Counted from the first letter of the stretch, positions 11,283 through 21,450 are shown. The stretch: DNA of 64,000 nucleotides from Mesostigma viride (GCA_009746045.1 RPFO01000085.1:364181-428180), one strand, 5' to 3'. A program made the numbers and translations. The notes: generated from the letters alone by a model not told the origin.

Positions 11283-11488
11283 GATTTTTCTAGACTAGAT
11301 AGCTTAGTAGAGTTAGGATAGTTCGATCACGCGGCTTCCCTCCACCCCATCCATCATGGAATATGTGCTACATGATCTCCCCACGGAGGCATTGAATTGA
11401 CTACGCTCCGCGAAAGTGACCCGTTTTCCCGGGTTGCGCGACTTGTGAAAATCGGCTAAGTCCCGTGGTCTTCCAGCGGGTGGGGGGG

Positions 11489-11692
11489 TTAGCGCCCCCA
11501 AGGCCCCCCGAATAGGACCATGGCCGGAATAAATACGGGCGTGAACAATGCAAGCTTAATACGTTTAGATAAGGGGTAGGTTTCGTACGATTCGCGCGTG
11601 TGCCCTGAATACAGGTGGTCGTATGCTAAGGCTATGTTCGCGAGTATGAGATAGTACAGCAGTAGTGCTTTGATGATGGACACAATGATCAT
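11489..11692 (-). CDS. Small membrane protein, tandem paralogue 1
   Basis: 67 residues from ATG at 11692. The N-terminal MIIVSIIKALLLYYLI is hydrophobic, followed by LAYDHLYSGHTRESY, a basic SKRIK patch and a second hydrophobic stretch near the C-terminus, giving two likely membrane segments. The next gene upstream on the same strand is a clear paralogue with the same first 16 residues, so this is a tandem duplication. Function unknown. The gene marks the left edge of the denser gene region. Confidence 0.6.
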   Translation of the reverse strand: MIIVSIIKALLLYYLILANIALAYDHLYSGHTRESYETYPLSKRIKLALFTPVFIPAMVLFGGPWGR

Positions 11693-11735
11693 TGTCTTTT
11701 CATTATGGACATAATTTTGTCAATCGGGGTTGCGC

Positions 11736-11924
11736 CTAAAAGCCGAGTAACCCGAACGGGACTACGGGGGAGAACAACAGCACTAGGAGAATACGCTTAT
11801 TCCAAGGGAATTTGTCAAACGATTTGCGCGTGTGTTCCATGTACAAGTGTTCCCATGCTAAGGAGAGGTTGACGCAAATGAGATAGTACAGCAATAATGC
11901 TTTGATGATGGACACAATGATCAT
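11736..11924 (-). CDS. Small membrane protein, tandem paralogue 2
   Basis: 62 residues from the ATG at 11924. It shares the N-terminal MIIVSIIKALLLYYLI with the paralogue at 11489-11692, then LAWEHLYMEHTRKSF, a basic patch (WNKRI) and a second hydrophobic C-terminal stretch. The DNA around both starts is also similar (GATGATGGACACAATGATCA), so the duplication included the 5' flank. Function unknown. Confidence 0.6.
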   Translation of the reverse strand: MIIVSIIKALLLYYLICVNLSLAWEHLYMEHTRKSFDKFPWNKRILLVLLFSPVVPFGLLGF

Positions 11925-11979
11925 GGTCTTTTCATTATAAAAATAAATAATATCACTCAATCGTGTTTCCTATACTGCA

Positions 11980-12957
11980 TCACTTGCGCCCGAAGAGCGT
12001 AGGAATTCCCTCAGTCACGAGAAGGTCAAGCACGCCGCGGAGGAACTGCTTCTCCTCGGCTCTGTTCATGGGCTGCAAGTTGACTCCAAAGGGGACAAAC
12101 TCGTCCCTCTGGTCTTTGGGTTTTTCCAGGAGCTTCTTCAAGCCGTTGTCTTGGCTGTACCCCTCCAAGAGGATCTTCGCCTTGAAGGGCGCGTTCCTTG
12201 CGCAATTGTGGCAGCGGACGCGGATCTGGTCCGAGAACTGGTCCGGGACAATATAGGCAGACATGACGTCGTGCAAGAACCTCACCGTGCAGGTGGAGCA
12301 CTCCTTCGGGGGCCAACAGCTCGCAACGTTCGAGTTCTGCAGGTAGAGAGAAGTCCCTTGCTCACCGGCCTGCGTGTCCATCTTCCAGTCCCTCACGAAA
12401 CTCTGCACGAGCTCGTTCTCCTTTTCTGTTCTGACTTCGTTGTCGGCCACCTTCAACTTGCGAATTGCGATCACGACCTTCTTTTGGTAGCAGGGCTCGC
12501 ACAGAGTGGTCTTGTTGCGCATGTGCTGCGTTGCAGGCGTATCGTGGACGAAGGCAGCTCCAGTGACGTACGACATGCACTCCACGCACGAATAGGAGCG
12601 GCGAGGTGGCGTATCTTGCTCAGGGACTCGGTAGCGCATGAGCGAATCCGAGTACTTGTGCACGAAGTCGGCGATTTGAGGGATGGCCTTGACGCAGCCA
12701 TCGCACTTGCACTCGACGGAGCCTTGGTCGTTTTTGAAGAGGTAGAAAAAGTCCGTCGGCATGTGGAAACAGGTGTCGCAGATACGCGGCCTCACCAAGT
12801 CGAAAGCGGAGTCCTTGACGGGGTTCGACTCGTCGCTGTGCTCCACGAGGACAGGCTTCTTGCAGGCGTGCTTCTTTCGCTTGGATATGGCTGCCAAGGA
12901 GAGAGGGAACAGCGGGGTGTTGTTGAGGCGAACAGAGGACCTGGTAGCGGGAGCCAT
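11980..12957 (-). CDS. Cys-rich multi-zinc-finger protein
   Basis: 325 residues from the ATG at 12957, preceded by a purine-rich leader. Paired CxxC motifs occur along the protein: CDTC, CDGC, CVEC, CEPC, CSTC and CHNC, which can be paired into about three treble-clef or ribbon-like fingers. The N-terminus is basic. No enzyme motif is seen. It resembles in style the other cassette genes of this window (18106, 26288, 52174, 56149): Cys-rich, GC-rich and with a CCACGGG/GGTTAC promoter. A role in nucleic-acid or protein binding is inference. Confidence 0.65.
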   Translation of the reverse strand: MAPATRSSVRLNNTPLFPLSLAAISKRKKHACKKPVLVEHSDESNPVKDSAFDLVRPRICDTCFHMPTDFFYLFKNDQGSVECKCDGCVKAIPQIADFVHKYSDSLMRYRVPEQDTPPRRSYSCVECMSYVTGAAFVHDTPATQHMRNKTTLCEPCYQKKVVIAIRKLKVADNEVRTEKENELVQSFVRDWKMDTQAGEQGTSLYLQNSNVASCWPPKECSTCTVRFLHDVMSAYIVPDQFSDQIRVRCHNCARNAPFKAKILLEGYSQDNGLKKLLEKPKDQRDEFVPFGVNLQPMNRAEEKQFLRGVLDLLVTEGIPTLFGRK

Positions 12958-13019
12958 GGATGGATGAGAGTGCAAGAGGGATTGCGCGAGAGAAAACGAG
13001 AGCGAGATGGGAAACAAGT

Positions 13020-13210
13020 CGCAAACTTGGAGTCTTTGTACCTCTCGGGAGCGGCTGTCCACGGGGACACAGAGTTTCGGTTACTTATCCACTGGATTTC
13101 GGTTACGAGGCGCGGCGCTGTACGGCCTTTCCACGGGAATTCGGTTACAAACGACGCGACGCCGTACGGGCTTATCCACAGGGTTTCAGTTACGACTTAC
13201 GGATAGTGTA
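13020..13210 (-). promoter_or_regulatory. CCACGGG / CGGTTAC array upstream of the Cys-rich gene
   Basis: Four related units of the form CCAC(G/T/A)GG...TTTC/TTC(A/G)GTTAC lie directly upstream of the Cys-rich gene. The same two words form the arrays upstream of the other cassette genes. I infer promoter elements. Confidence 0.5.
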
Positions 13211-13336
13211 CGGACCCGTCCAAATACTACTTGAAGTATTTTGCCACTTGGCATGCAATTGTGTTTGACTCATTGTTGGTATTCAAGTTTATGTGAAAAT
13301 GGTTTTTCATTAATAAAAATAATACACAAGGATCAT

Positions 13337-14204
13337 TTACTGAACCAGAGATACATCCACTTGCTTTCCAGCAACGACAATTTCAGTGGAAGGATTGGCC
13401 TTGGCCATCTCGGCGTGCATCCTAGCAATGTGGTCTTCCCGGATCCTCTGGCACTGCTCCTGCCAGGCACGATTCTCAGCATCCCGAATCTCCCCCCAAG
13501 CCCGCATTCTCGAGTTGAATTTCCTTGATTTTTGCAGGGGTCCTCGAGCTGGCTAACGGAAGTCAGGTACGTGGTGATAGGCGTCCACGAACCGGGCATG
13601 GGGAGGTGAAACTTTTCATGAACTCTCTCCAAGCGCGTCTTCGGCGCGCCGGGGGCGGAGGGAACCATATCCTCCTGGGTAAAGTTGAACATCAAACCAA
13701 TCCAGCACGGAGTAGGCCGGAGCCCAGATGATGCCCACCTTGAGAATCGGTTCAGGCTGCTGGGCGGATACGGGGAAGTTGACTTGAGCGGAATCGGGTT
13801 GCCAATCGGATCCAATTCATGATGCCAAAACGCTTCAGAGGCGAAGGCCTTATCTTCTGAAGAACGGGCCTTGTTTTTTTTCCCGGGCAGCATGGTCCCT
13901 CATGAGAGGCACAGAACGGCCGTTCTTGAGCTGAGTCGGGGAAACGAGCGCGCAGTGGGCAAAAAGCATTTCCAAAGAGTCTGGAAAGCCCCCCATTACT
14001 GCAAATTGATCCATAACGTGAGCTGTCACCTTGGTCATCCCTCATCCCCGTTTCCGCGGTTTGAGCCACCAGTTGACCCACCTCAGCGAACTCCCCCACG
14101 CACAAGACCCTGAACTCGGAGAAGTCACCAAATGGATCCGTTTTCTCACGGAGTTCGTAAAGCTCTGGGACTTGGTACACTTGAGAAACGATCTGGTTGG
14201 CCAT
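13337..14204 (-). pseudogene. Cassette A left gene, copy 1 (broken)
   Basis: Paralogue of the intact-looking gene at 41737-42588. The start (MANQIVSQVYQVPELYELRE) and the C-terminal half (from FWHHELDPIGNPIPL to about 13410) match the other copy closely, but the frame changes several times, so this copy seems dead unless the sequence is faulty. Its C-terminus differs from copy 2: it ends with STEIVVAGKQVDVSLVQ, probably the original end. No domain recognised; the family seems to be a 280-290-residue cytosolic protein. It is transcribed away from its partner at 14959 from a shared promoter region. Confidence 0.7.
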
Positions 14205-14958
14205 AGCTGAGAGAGAGAGAGAGAGAGTTAGAGATCAGGTGATAGTGAGAGCGAGGTGAGAGCCCCGTGGTCGTGCACCGGGTTTTATACCTTCCAGGCC
14301 GCCGCGGCGGTTACAAGGTGCTGAATTAGCCACGTAGCCACTTTTCGGCCGTTACCGGGCCGCGGTCCACCACGGGGATATTTATTTTCGCGGCCACGCA
14401 GCCACGGGAGAACTTTCCGGCGGTTACTTTGTCCACGGGGGCAGGGTTTTTGCGGTTACGGAACCACGAGGAAAATATCTGGCGGTTACGTTGTCCACGG
14501 GGACAGGGTTTTCGCGGCCACGCAGCCACGGGGAAAAATATCCGGCGGTTACGGAATCGGATAGTTACGGTTACGCCGCCGCGGAAAAAATCCCGTGGCC
14601 TTCCACGGTCTACGGGGACAAGATAGTTACGGTTACGCTTCTAGAAGAAAAAAATCCCGTGGTCGCCAGTGTCCACGGGGACAAGATATTTACGGTTACG
14701 CTTCTAGAAGAAAAATTCCCGTGGTCGCCAGTGTCCACGGGACACTTTTGCGCGGTTACGACGACGGTTACGGTTGCACGCGCCTATCTAGCGGCTCGTG
14801 GCTCGCCACGAAGCGATATGCGGACTTCAGCACTCGACCACGGGAGATCTCGTCAAGAAGTGGCAGCAAGGTATAAAAGGCGCCTCCCCACCTCGTCTCG
14901 CCACTCGCATCCCACTCGCTCAACGCACCCAACACTCTCCTCTCACACTTTCGCAGCT
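14205..14958. promoter_or_regulatory. Divergent promoter region of cassette A, copy 1
   Basis: A TATAAAA box lies on the minus strand at 14289-14283 (79 nt before the left ATG) and on the plus strand at 14872-14878 (81 nt before the right ATG). Between them is an array of about ten GGTTAC and about eight CCACGGG words with loosely regular spacing; one unit is GTTACGCTTCTAGAAGAAAA followed by CCCGTGG. The left leader contains a (GA)n run. Confidence 0.65.
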
Positions 14959-16381
14959 ATGGCGGAATACCAAGGCCCCTCGGATCTCGCCATCCTCCTG
15001 TGCGAGCGGGATATCTTCCTCAAGCGCGAAATTTTCTGGCCAGAGGCGAGGCGCATTTCGGCAAGTGCAAGAAGCCTCTCCCTTTTCTCCTCTACGAGTA
15101 CAGCGGGAGGCCTTCCACCGACAAGTTCAAGCGCCATCGCACCTCCCTTCACGGCTTGAAGAATGCTCGCAGCGTTTTCCAGAAGTCCGTGCAGCTCTAC
15201 AACGAGCCGCCCAAAATCCGCACGCCCGCTCCGTGGGATAACTTCATTCCGTGGTCCACCAACGCCAAGAACTGGAACGACAAGATCGAGCTCTGCTTCA
15301 ACGACGAACTGGTGGCGAAGGCGCACTTGCAGAGGGGGAAGACGCTCGAACTCCTCTGCGACACCACCAAAGAGATCTGCTGGAACGGCTTTATGCACTC
15401 GAGGAGCGCCAAGGACGCCGATAAGCTGGGCCAGAAGCTGGACATCAAGGAGCTGGTGCGCAGGAAGGACTTTTTCGACGAGAGGCGCATCTGGCTCGAG
15501 ATGAGGGAGGCGGAAGACGGCAAGAAAGAACTCAGCGCGTCCGCGTCTAGGCACTCCATCAGTCGCGACGGGGGCAGGCCTTCCGCTTTGAAGTTCTTTT
15601 TCAATCACAACCCCGAGATGCCCTACGACCCGATCTGGATCGTCACCAAGTCCAGATGGGTATTCAACCAGTCCGCGCCTTCGGAGGAGCAGCTCGACAC
15701 CAGCGAGAGCATCGAGCCTGCGATCAAAAACATGGAGAAAGTCGTTTGCAGGCTGAGGGACATCCGGTTCAAGGTGCACATGCGGAATCCCTACCGAGAC
15801 GGGATGGAATCCCTCAAGCTGGAGAGGACCTCCGAGCTGCTGCCCCAGTGGGCCAGGACTCAGTTCAGCCCCCCCCCGCTTGGTGCCTGACCCCGGTGCT
15901 GGAGGCGATTCAGAAGGAGCGCGCTGCGACCCCTCTGGAGGAGAGGGACACGGATCAGTTCGAGATCTACCAGGCGCGGTTGCAGGAGGAATGGGAGGAG
16001 GAGAAGAGGGAGTGCGAGAAGCACCCATACGTGGAGGAGGAGTGGGTCAAGGAGGATCGCGCCAACCGCATGCTGGGCCAGAACTTGTTGCTGGCGAGGC
16101 TGTTTGAGCAGGAGGAGAGGGAGCTGCAGGAGGAGAGGAGGCAGAAGGAGAAGAAGGAGCGCGAGGAGAAGATGTTGCAGGAGGAGAGGAGGAAGGCAGA
16201 GGGCATTCCGTCCGCCTTCTGCATGTGGCGCCAGGAGGAGCAGGCGCCAGTGGTGCAGGCTGTGGAGCAGGCGCCGGTCGTGCAGATCACACAGATGATC
16301 CTGCGCAGCTCCTCGCGGAAGCGCGGGGAGATGGAGAAGATGGTGACCCGTTCTCGCGCCAAGGTGGCCAGGGTTGTGTAA
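14959..16381 (+). CDS. Cassette A right gene, copy 1 (frame interrupted)
   Basis: Coding potential from ATG 14959 to the stop at 16379-16381, matching 43841-45267. The N-terminal part (MAEYQGPSDLAILLCERDIF) is followed by an unknown basic/aromatic domain of about 290 residues, then a C-terminal Glu/Arg/Lys-rich coiled coil of about 160 residues ending in a basic SRAKVARVV tail. In both copies the frame changes at a run of nine C before the coiled coil; this copy has one more change near the start. No family recognised. The coiled coil suggests an assembly or scaffold role (inference). Confidence 0.6.
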
Positions 16382-16539
16382 ATTAGGATGTCCTCGTACA
16401 CACTTAGTCTAGCCCCGTGACGGGGTGTAATCTATCCTTTATTTTTTAATGAAAAAACACAAGTCCAACAATGAGCCCAATCTCAACAATGAGTCACCCA
16501 AACTTTCGCGAAAAAACACAAGTCCTAAACAGCCTAGGT

Positions 16540-16660
16540 AGGTGACAGACGCAAGCATAGTCCACAGGAGTGACAGACGCAAGCATAGTCCACGGGAGTG
16601 ACAGACGCAAGCATAGTCCACGGGAGTGACAGATGCAGCATAGTCCGGCAGGTGACGGAT
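16540..16660 (+). repeat. 28-bp tandem repeat after cassette A gene
   Basis: About four to five units of GTGACAGACGCAAGCATAGT plus CCACGGGA. The same array follows the gene in copy 2 (45425-45545). A related GTGACAGATGCCAGCATA sequence follows the RING gene at 59218, so this is a shared 3' motif of cassette genes. Confidence 0.7.
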
Positions 16661-16744
16661 GCGAGAAGCGCGACGAGGCCCGCGGCAGTGTGGAGTGGAG
16701 ATGGAGATAGTGGAGATTCATCTCCATACCCCCCCTCCCTTCTC

Positions 16745-16838
16745 CCAAAACTTTTCTGGCAGGAAATACTCACGCAAATTCCAATATTGTCCCGTGGAAT
16801 CCTAACTGTCCAATTCCAAGTATTTTACGCGATGGTGA
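16745..16838 (+). repeat. Shared 3' boundary module
   Basis: About 95 bp running from AAAACTTTTCTGGCAGGAAA to TATTTTACGCGATGGTGA. It recurs at 45630-45726 on the plus strand and at 17832-17930 and 26010-26105 on the minus strand, each time downstream of a cassette gene. Next to it is a TGGAGATAGTGGAGATG / CATCTCCA repeat. It marks the exact right end of the cassette A duplication. Confidence 0.75.
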
Positions 16839-17164
16839 CAGACGCCAGCACGGGGTGGAGATAGTGGAGATGGAGGTGGAGATAGGTACCTCCACCACTT
16901 TGACCTTTGTGTTTCGAAAAGGAGAAGGATTTTGGAGGAAAGGGACAGCGGGATCGGATCGGGGGAGTCTCTAGGATTCTGATAAACCGGGTTTCATGAC
17001 AAGTTTCTCGGTGCTCGAGAGCCAGTCCTCGGGATTCCACGGAGTGGAGATAGTGGAGATAGTGGAGATGCATCTCCATACCCCCCCCTCCTTCCAAAAA
17101 CTTTTTTGGCTGGAACGGAATGCAGTCTCTGCGCTGGCAGGTGCCGGGAAATGCTATGAATATA

Positions 17165-17440
17165 CATAAAATTTTATGGGCAGCAGAGAGAAATATTGTA
17201 AATATACAAAATTTTATGGGCAGCAGAGAGAAACTTTTATACTTCCCGTGGAATATATACAAAATTTTATGGGCAGCAGAGAGAAACTTTTATACTTCCC
17301 GTGGAATATATACAAAATTTTATGGGCAGCAGAGGGAAACTTTTATACTTCCCGTGGAATATATACAAAATTTTATGGGCAGCAGAGAGAAATAGTTGTA
17401 AATATGCAAAATTTTATGGGCAGCAGAGAGACAGGCTTGG
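17165..17440 (+). repeat. 40/53-bp tandem repeat
   Basis: Six copies of AAAATTTTATGGGCAGCAGA start near 17168, 17208, 17261, 17314, 17367 and 17408, giving periods of 40, 53, 53, 53 and 41 bp. The three 53-bp units also contain CTTCCCGTGGAATATATAC. One and a half units recur at 25555, where cassette B copy 2 begins. Open frames through the array are not genes, because the unit length is not a multiple of three. Confidence 0.85.
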
Positions 17441-18105
17441 CGGCAGATGCGAGAACTCTGGTCCAGGAAAAAGTTTTTCAAGGGAGGGGGGGGTATGGAG
17501 ATGAATCTCCACTATCTCCACTATCTCCACTCTGTCGAATGCCGAGAATTCTCCCCACCCGGTGGGAACTGGGTCGAGAGAGGGGCGGGCACGGAAAGCC
17601 AGAGAGTCGCCTGATCGCATCCCGCTATCCGTTTCCTCCAAAATCCTTCTCCTTTTCAAAACACAAAGGTCAAAGTCGTGGAGGTACCTATCTCCACCTC
17701 TATCTCCACTATCTCCACTCCGTCACCGCCCGGGAAAGTTTTTCGAGAGGAGGGGGGGGATGGAGATGCATCTCCACTATCTCCACTATCTCCACCGCCC
17801 CGCGCACCCTCTTATGCTGTCACGCGTCACCATCGCGTAAAATACTTATAATTGGACAGTTAGGATTCCACGGGACAATATTGGAATTTGCATGAGTATT
17901 TCCTGCCAGAAAAGTTTTGGGAGAAGGGAGGGGGGGTATGGAGATGCATCTCCACTATCTCCATCTCCACCCCCTATGCCAGAATTAGAGAAGACTCATT
18001 GTGGGCACGCATGTTTGAGACACAAGTCGAGTTTGCATTAAAAATAGGATTACGAGTTTAATAAATAGGAGAGAGGGGCTGACAGAGTCCTATTCCCCAC
18101 AGTAT

Positions 18106-18846
18106 TCACAGTTTGACAGAGGCGGCCATGTCGTGCAGGCTCTTGCACGGATCGAAGGTGGCATCCAAGTCCAGATCGTCAAAGTTGCAGCCGAAGAACG
18201 TGTCATCCACGTCCAGATCCTGGCGGGGGGACTTGCTCCCCACCTCCTCCTCCTCCTCGGAGGAGGTGTAAGAGTACGAGGGGACGGAGCCTTCGAAATC
18301 GCTCATCTCGTGATCGGAAGGAGCCTGCTCCTCCTCCTCCTGCTCCTCCTCCTCGACTTGGTCGACAGAAACGGGGGCCTCGCGATTTTCCCTGTCCATC
18401 CGGGCCAAACGGGCATTCTCCAGCTCGCGAGCGGCGTTTTCGCGGCCCAAAATCTCGTCGCGAGTCACCACCCAGGCGGCAAGCGGGTTGCCGCGAGAGA
18501 AATCGGAGCACCGCATGGAGAGTCTGGGCAGATCCTTGACTCTGGCGCCCATCCCGTCGTGCGGAGGCTTGAAATCGCGGCGGCGGCGGGAGGGAACGCA
18601 CACCTTCTTGGGGGCGGGGAAGTTCTCGTCACGGGGCGTTTCGAAGAGCCCCATTTCGTGCTTCATCCGCTGCCATAGCTCCTCCTCCATCCTCTGCTTC
18701 TCGGCCTTGTTGCGCTTTGCGTTGGCGAGGCGTTTGGAGCGGCACTTGGAACAGCGACTCGTGCGCTTGCAACCGCGCTTGGGGAGGAACTCGTCGCTGT
18801 CCTTCGGGAAACGCAGGCCGCAATCGCGGCAGGCCGCAGTCGCCAT
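18106..18846 (-). CDS. Cassette B zinc-finger protein, copy 1
   Basis: 246 residues from the ATG at 18846. The N-terminus has a CRDC...CSKC pair (residues 7-37) that fits a small zinc ribbon, followed by a basic, helical KRLANAKRNKAEKQRMEEEL stretch. The C-terminal half is very acidic and Ser/Glu-rich. The layout (finger, basic helix, acidic tail) suggests a nuclear regulator or nucleic-acid-bound protein, but no family is recognised. The protein is identical to the copy at 26288-27028. A leader with (GA)n and a TATA box at 18921-18927 precede it. Confidence 0.7.
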   Translation of the reverse strand: MATAACRDCGLRFPKDSDEFLPKRGCKRTSRCSKCRSKRLANAKRNKAEKQRMEEELWQRMKHEMGLFETPRDENFPAPKKVCVPSRRRRDFKPPHDGMGARVKDLPRLSMRCSDFSRGNPLAAWVVTRDEILGRENAARELENARLARMDRENREAPVSVDQVEEEEQEEEEQAPSDHEMSDFEGSVPSYSYTSSEEEEEVGSKSPRQDLDVDDTFFGCNFDDLDLDATFDPCKSLHDMAASVKL

Positions 18847-19200
18847 GGCAGGAAATGGAAAGGGTTCGAGAGCGTGAGAGAGAGAGAGCGAGAGTGCGTG
18901 CGACGAGGAGGGCGGCGGGGTTTTATACCCGCGCGGTGCTCGCCTCGCCGCGTGAAAAAATTACGCGGTCGGCGGTTAGGTTCCGTTACGTGTCCGTGGA
19001 CACTTATTCCGGCGCGAGACGCGCCACGTCTCCTCCGAAAACCGTTACTTCCCGTGCCGGGCCGCGGTTACGGACGGACTAAACGGCGGTTACGCGCCGA
19101 CCGCCAGCCGTTACAATACCACGGGACGACCCAGAGACGGTACACCGCACGGACCCTGGAGGGGACCCTGGGAGGGACCCAAGGGGGGCTGGAGGGGGGG
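18847..19200 (-). promoter_or_regulatory. Promoter region of cassette B, copy 1
   Basis: TTTTATA at 18921-18927 (TATAAAA on the coding strand, 75 nt before the ATG), a (GA)n leader, then GGTTA, GTTAC and CCACGGG words up to about 19135. The G-rich end abuts the stop codon of the metalloprotease gene that starts at 20931. Confidence 0.55.
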
Positions 19201-20931
19201 CTATTTTTTGCAGGTGGCGCGTTTTCGAGTTCGCGCGTTTTTACGCACTCGTTTTTGGCCAGCCGGCGCATCGTGAAATTCGTCGTCACTGCTGTCGCTT
19301 TCTTGTTTTTCCTTCGCATCCTCGTAACCATCCGTCCCTGTATACTCGATATCATCCAGTCTGCCGCCGGATAAAGGGTACCAAAACTCGTCGCCGTGCT
19401 TCTCTTTCATGGTTTCCGCCGGAATGGTTTTATTCCGCTCTTGTCTGCGCGCTTTCAATTCTTCGGCTAATTCTGGTACCCCTAACTCCTCGTCTTGGGC
19501 CGCCTTATATTCGCGTAAATCTTGCGCGAATTCTTTTGTGGACGTGTTTTTTTTCCGATTGGGATTAAAATACATCCTCATTCGCGCTTCTCGTCTATTC
19601 TCTTCCAGTTGTTCGCGAGAAACTGGAATGTCGCTATTCAATGTTGTGTGATTCAAACTTCCTAAATAAAGTTGGTTTAGTTTTTCGAACACGGGACCGT
19701 GTTGTTCGTACTTAAAATCTTTATCGCGGTTTCCGTCCCTGTCTCTCGTGTCTTGTTGGATCGTGTGCACCATCTCGTGAGCCATTATTCGCGCCAATAA
19801 CTCCATTTGTGATTCAAGTTGTATATTATCGACATACAACCTCATTTTTGGGTTCGGATTCGCAAATGATTTCAAAAACTCGTTTTTATTCAACGCTATA
19901 TACCTGCCATCGTGCATGTTGATTGCATAGTGGGTTTGTCCTTTAGAGGTTTGTGTGATATGCTTATTCAGACTCTCTGGTTCAAACTGGAAAGCGACAT
20001 CTTTCATGGGAAACCCCCCTCCAAAGATGTGTTTGTTTAGCACGTGAGCAATTATATCAATATCATCGTCGTTAATGTCGAGTTTCCCGTTCTTCACGAG
20101 GCCGTTACGATTTTTTTTTAACCTCGCTTCCATTTCTCTCACGACATTTTTCATTGGGATTCGAAGATCGTCAAGGGTTTTCAGAGAATGGTCTACTTTT
20201 AGGAAAGTGTCCGATGAAGGCGAACGGTTGAAATGGGCTCCTCTGCGACGGGGTTCGTCGTAAAGACTTCTCCCTTCGCGTTCCAGCTGCTTCAAATACT
20301 CGTCCCTGCCACGTATGAACTCTTCTCGGTTTTGAAACGGATATTCATGCGGAAGAAGCCCAGCTGTCGCATTTTCGAAATACTCGACGTTCGGATCCGG
20401 CTCTTCAAAACGTTTTGTTTTGGGGTTAAACCACGTCTTTATGTCGTTAGGCTCTCTTTCCCGCTCCATAAACATGCGTGTGTCGATTTTATCTTGTAAC
20501 ATTCGGTTACCGTCGAGGAGTCTGTTTTTGTCGTCAAGTATGTCATAAAAACGACTTATCTTTCTGAGTTTATCGCGAAATTCTTTGTTTTCAGGCGCAA
20601 AACGGTTGTTAATCTTATTTATTTGTTCAAGCGGTTCTTTTACCTCCTTTTGCTTTATCTTCAGCAACCCTTTCATTCCTGCCTGCATCACGCGCGGGTC
20701 GATCATTGGCTGTCCCGCCTGTTTCGCGATTTTGCGAGCGATGTCGGTCGGGATTCTATCCCACACGCCCGGGGCGAGAGGCGGGCCATCTTCGAGCGAT
20801 GTCGCCTTAGCTCGATGCGTGTTCCTCCTTCTCGCGGAACAAGCCAGATGAGTAGCGCAAGATTTGCAGCCGCGAGCAGCGGTTAGGAGACATTGTCTGC
20901 CATCTTTCGTTTTTCTGAAACAGCGAGGCAT
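19201..20931 (-). CDS. SprT-like zinc metalloprotease with N-terminal Cys/His knuckle
   Basis: 576 residues from the ATG at 20931. Residues 1-30 form a Cys/His knuckle (CFRKTKDGRQC...CKSCATH) like DUF5763-type modules. A long charged helical region follows. At about residue 390 is MAHEMVHTIQQ, the HExxH zinc site, with a further ligand in HGPVF about 25 residues later; this fits the SprT/Spartan type. The C-terminus is basic (KRVRKNARTRKRATCKK). SprT-like enzymes cut proteins crosslinked to DNA, so a role in DNA-bound protein turnover is possible. The AT-rich upstream sequence (TTTAATTAAAG) lacks the cassette promoter words. Confidence 0.7.
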   Translation of the reverse strand: MPRCFRKTKDGRQCLLTAARGCKSCATHLACSARRRNTHRAKATSLEDGPPLAPGVWDRIPTDIARKIAKQAGQPMIDPRVMQAGMKGLLKIKQKEVKEPLEQINKINNRFAPENKEFRDKLRKISRFYDILDDKNRLLDGNRMLQDKIDTRMFMEREREPNDIKTWFNPKTKRFEEPDPNVEYFENATAGLLPHEYPFQNREEFIRGRDEYLKQLEREGRSLYDEPRRRGAHFNRSPSSDTFLKVDHSLKTLDDLRIPMKNVVREMEARLKKNRNGLVKNGKLDINDDDIDIIAHVLNKHIFGGGFPMKDVAFQFEPESLNKHITQTSKGQTHYAINMHDGRYIALNKNEFLKSFANPNPKMRLYVDNIQLESQMELLARIMAHEMVHTIQQDTRDRDGNRDKDFKYEQHGPVFEKLNQLYLGSLNHTTLNSDIPVSREQLEENRREARMRMYFNPNRKKNTSTKEFAQDLREYKAAQDEELGVPELAEELKARRQERNKTIPAETMKEKHGDEFWYPLSGGRLDDIEYTGTDGYEDAKEKQESDSSDDEFHDAPAGQKRVRKNARTRKRATCKK

Positions 20932-21082
20932 ATTTAATTAAAGTACAGTTAAAAGTGATAGTGTGGATGAAAGTTGCGTTTATTAATAATTTGGCACATG
21001 CCATCATCATCCATGCCGAATCGGCTTTAGAAACGCTGCAAAGTCGTTTCTGATACATTTCGTGCTTTATTTACACGCTGTA

Positions 21083-21265
21083 TTACTCGGGCTCGCTTTC
21101 GTTCATTGCGTTTATGCCCGCGGACGATTTTCTCCATTCATCGTACCGCCTTTCGAAATCCTCCAAATCTCGGGGCTCGAGTTTCGAGTCGCAGGGGACG
21201 GAAGCGAAAAGCTGCTTCCATGATTTGTCGAAAACGACTTGGTAATTGGCGTCCTCGCGAGTCAT
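21083..21265 (-). CDS. Hypothetical 60-aa acidic protein
   Basis: Starts at ATG 21265 and reads MTREDANYQVVFDKSW, then an acidic helical segment (DLEDFERRYDEWRK). No family recognised. It is compactly placed between the metalloprotease gene and the divergent F-box-like gene, in keeping with a viral gene arrangement. An upstream in-frame extension lacks an ATG. Confidence 0.45.
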   Translation of the reverse strand: MTREDANYQVVFDKSWKQLFASVPCDSKLEPRDLEDFERRYDEWRKSSAGINAMNESEPE

Positions 21266-21450
21266 TTCGGAAGGAGGCGAGGTTGATTCTCTCAAGCGGT
21301 ATATGTACAAACGCGGATGATGTCAAGGAGGAAAATATCTGCCTCGTGACATCATCCGGTTTGTAACGACAACTAGGTCTGTAACCGATTTCGAGAAACA
21401 AAACGTATAAAAAGGGGTCGCAAGCGTCACAAAGGCACCGGTTTTCGACA

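Larger units (their letters stand above)
13406..16838. repeat. Cassette A, copy 1 (segmental duplication)
   Basis: 3.4 kb that recur in the same orientation at 41776-45726. The unit holds a divergent gene pair, its promoter array, a 28-bp tandem repeat and a 3' boundary module. The copies differ by scattered substitutions, small indels and a 493-bp MITE present only in copy 2. Confidence 0.9.
17375..19200. repeat. Cassette B, copy 1 (segmental duplication)
   Basis: 1.83 kb that recur at 25555-27387 in the same orientation with only a few differences. The unit begins inside the 40/53-bp tandem repeat, holds several TGGAGATAGTGGAG minisatellite blocks, the boundary module, one gene and its promoter, and ends in a G-rich stretch just before the neighbouring gene. 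Confidence 0.9.

Noticed and set aside
14943-16028. 361-codon minus-strand frame (also 43802-44911)
   Set aside because: Antisense of the cassette A right gene; the plus strand has the TATA box, the ATG context and the coiled coil.
17165-17440. CRISPR-like array
   Set aside because: Repeats are contiguous with no unique spacers and differ in period; it is a plain tandem repeat.
17176-17895. 239-codon frame through the tandem repeat
   Set aside because: Built from repeat units of 40 and 53 bp that shift frame, and from minisatellite blocks.
18133-18678. Plus-strand frames over cassette B genes (also 26315-26860)
   Set aside because: Antisense of the zinc-finger gene, with Leu/Arg-rich composition typical of shadow frames.
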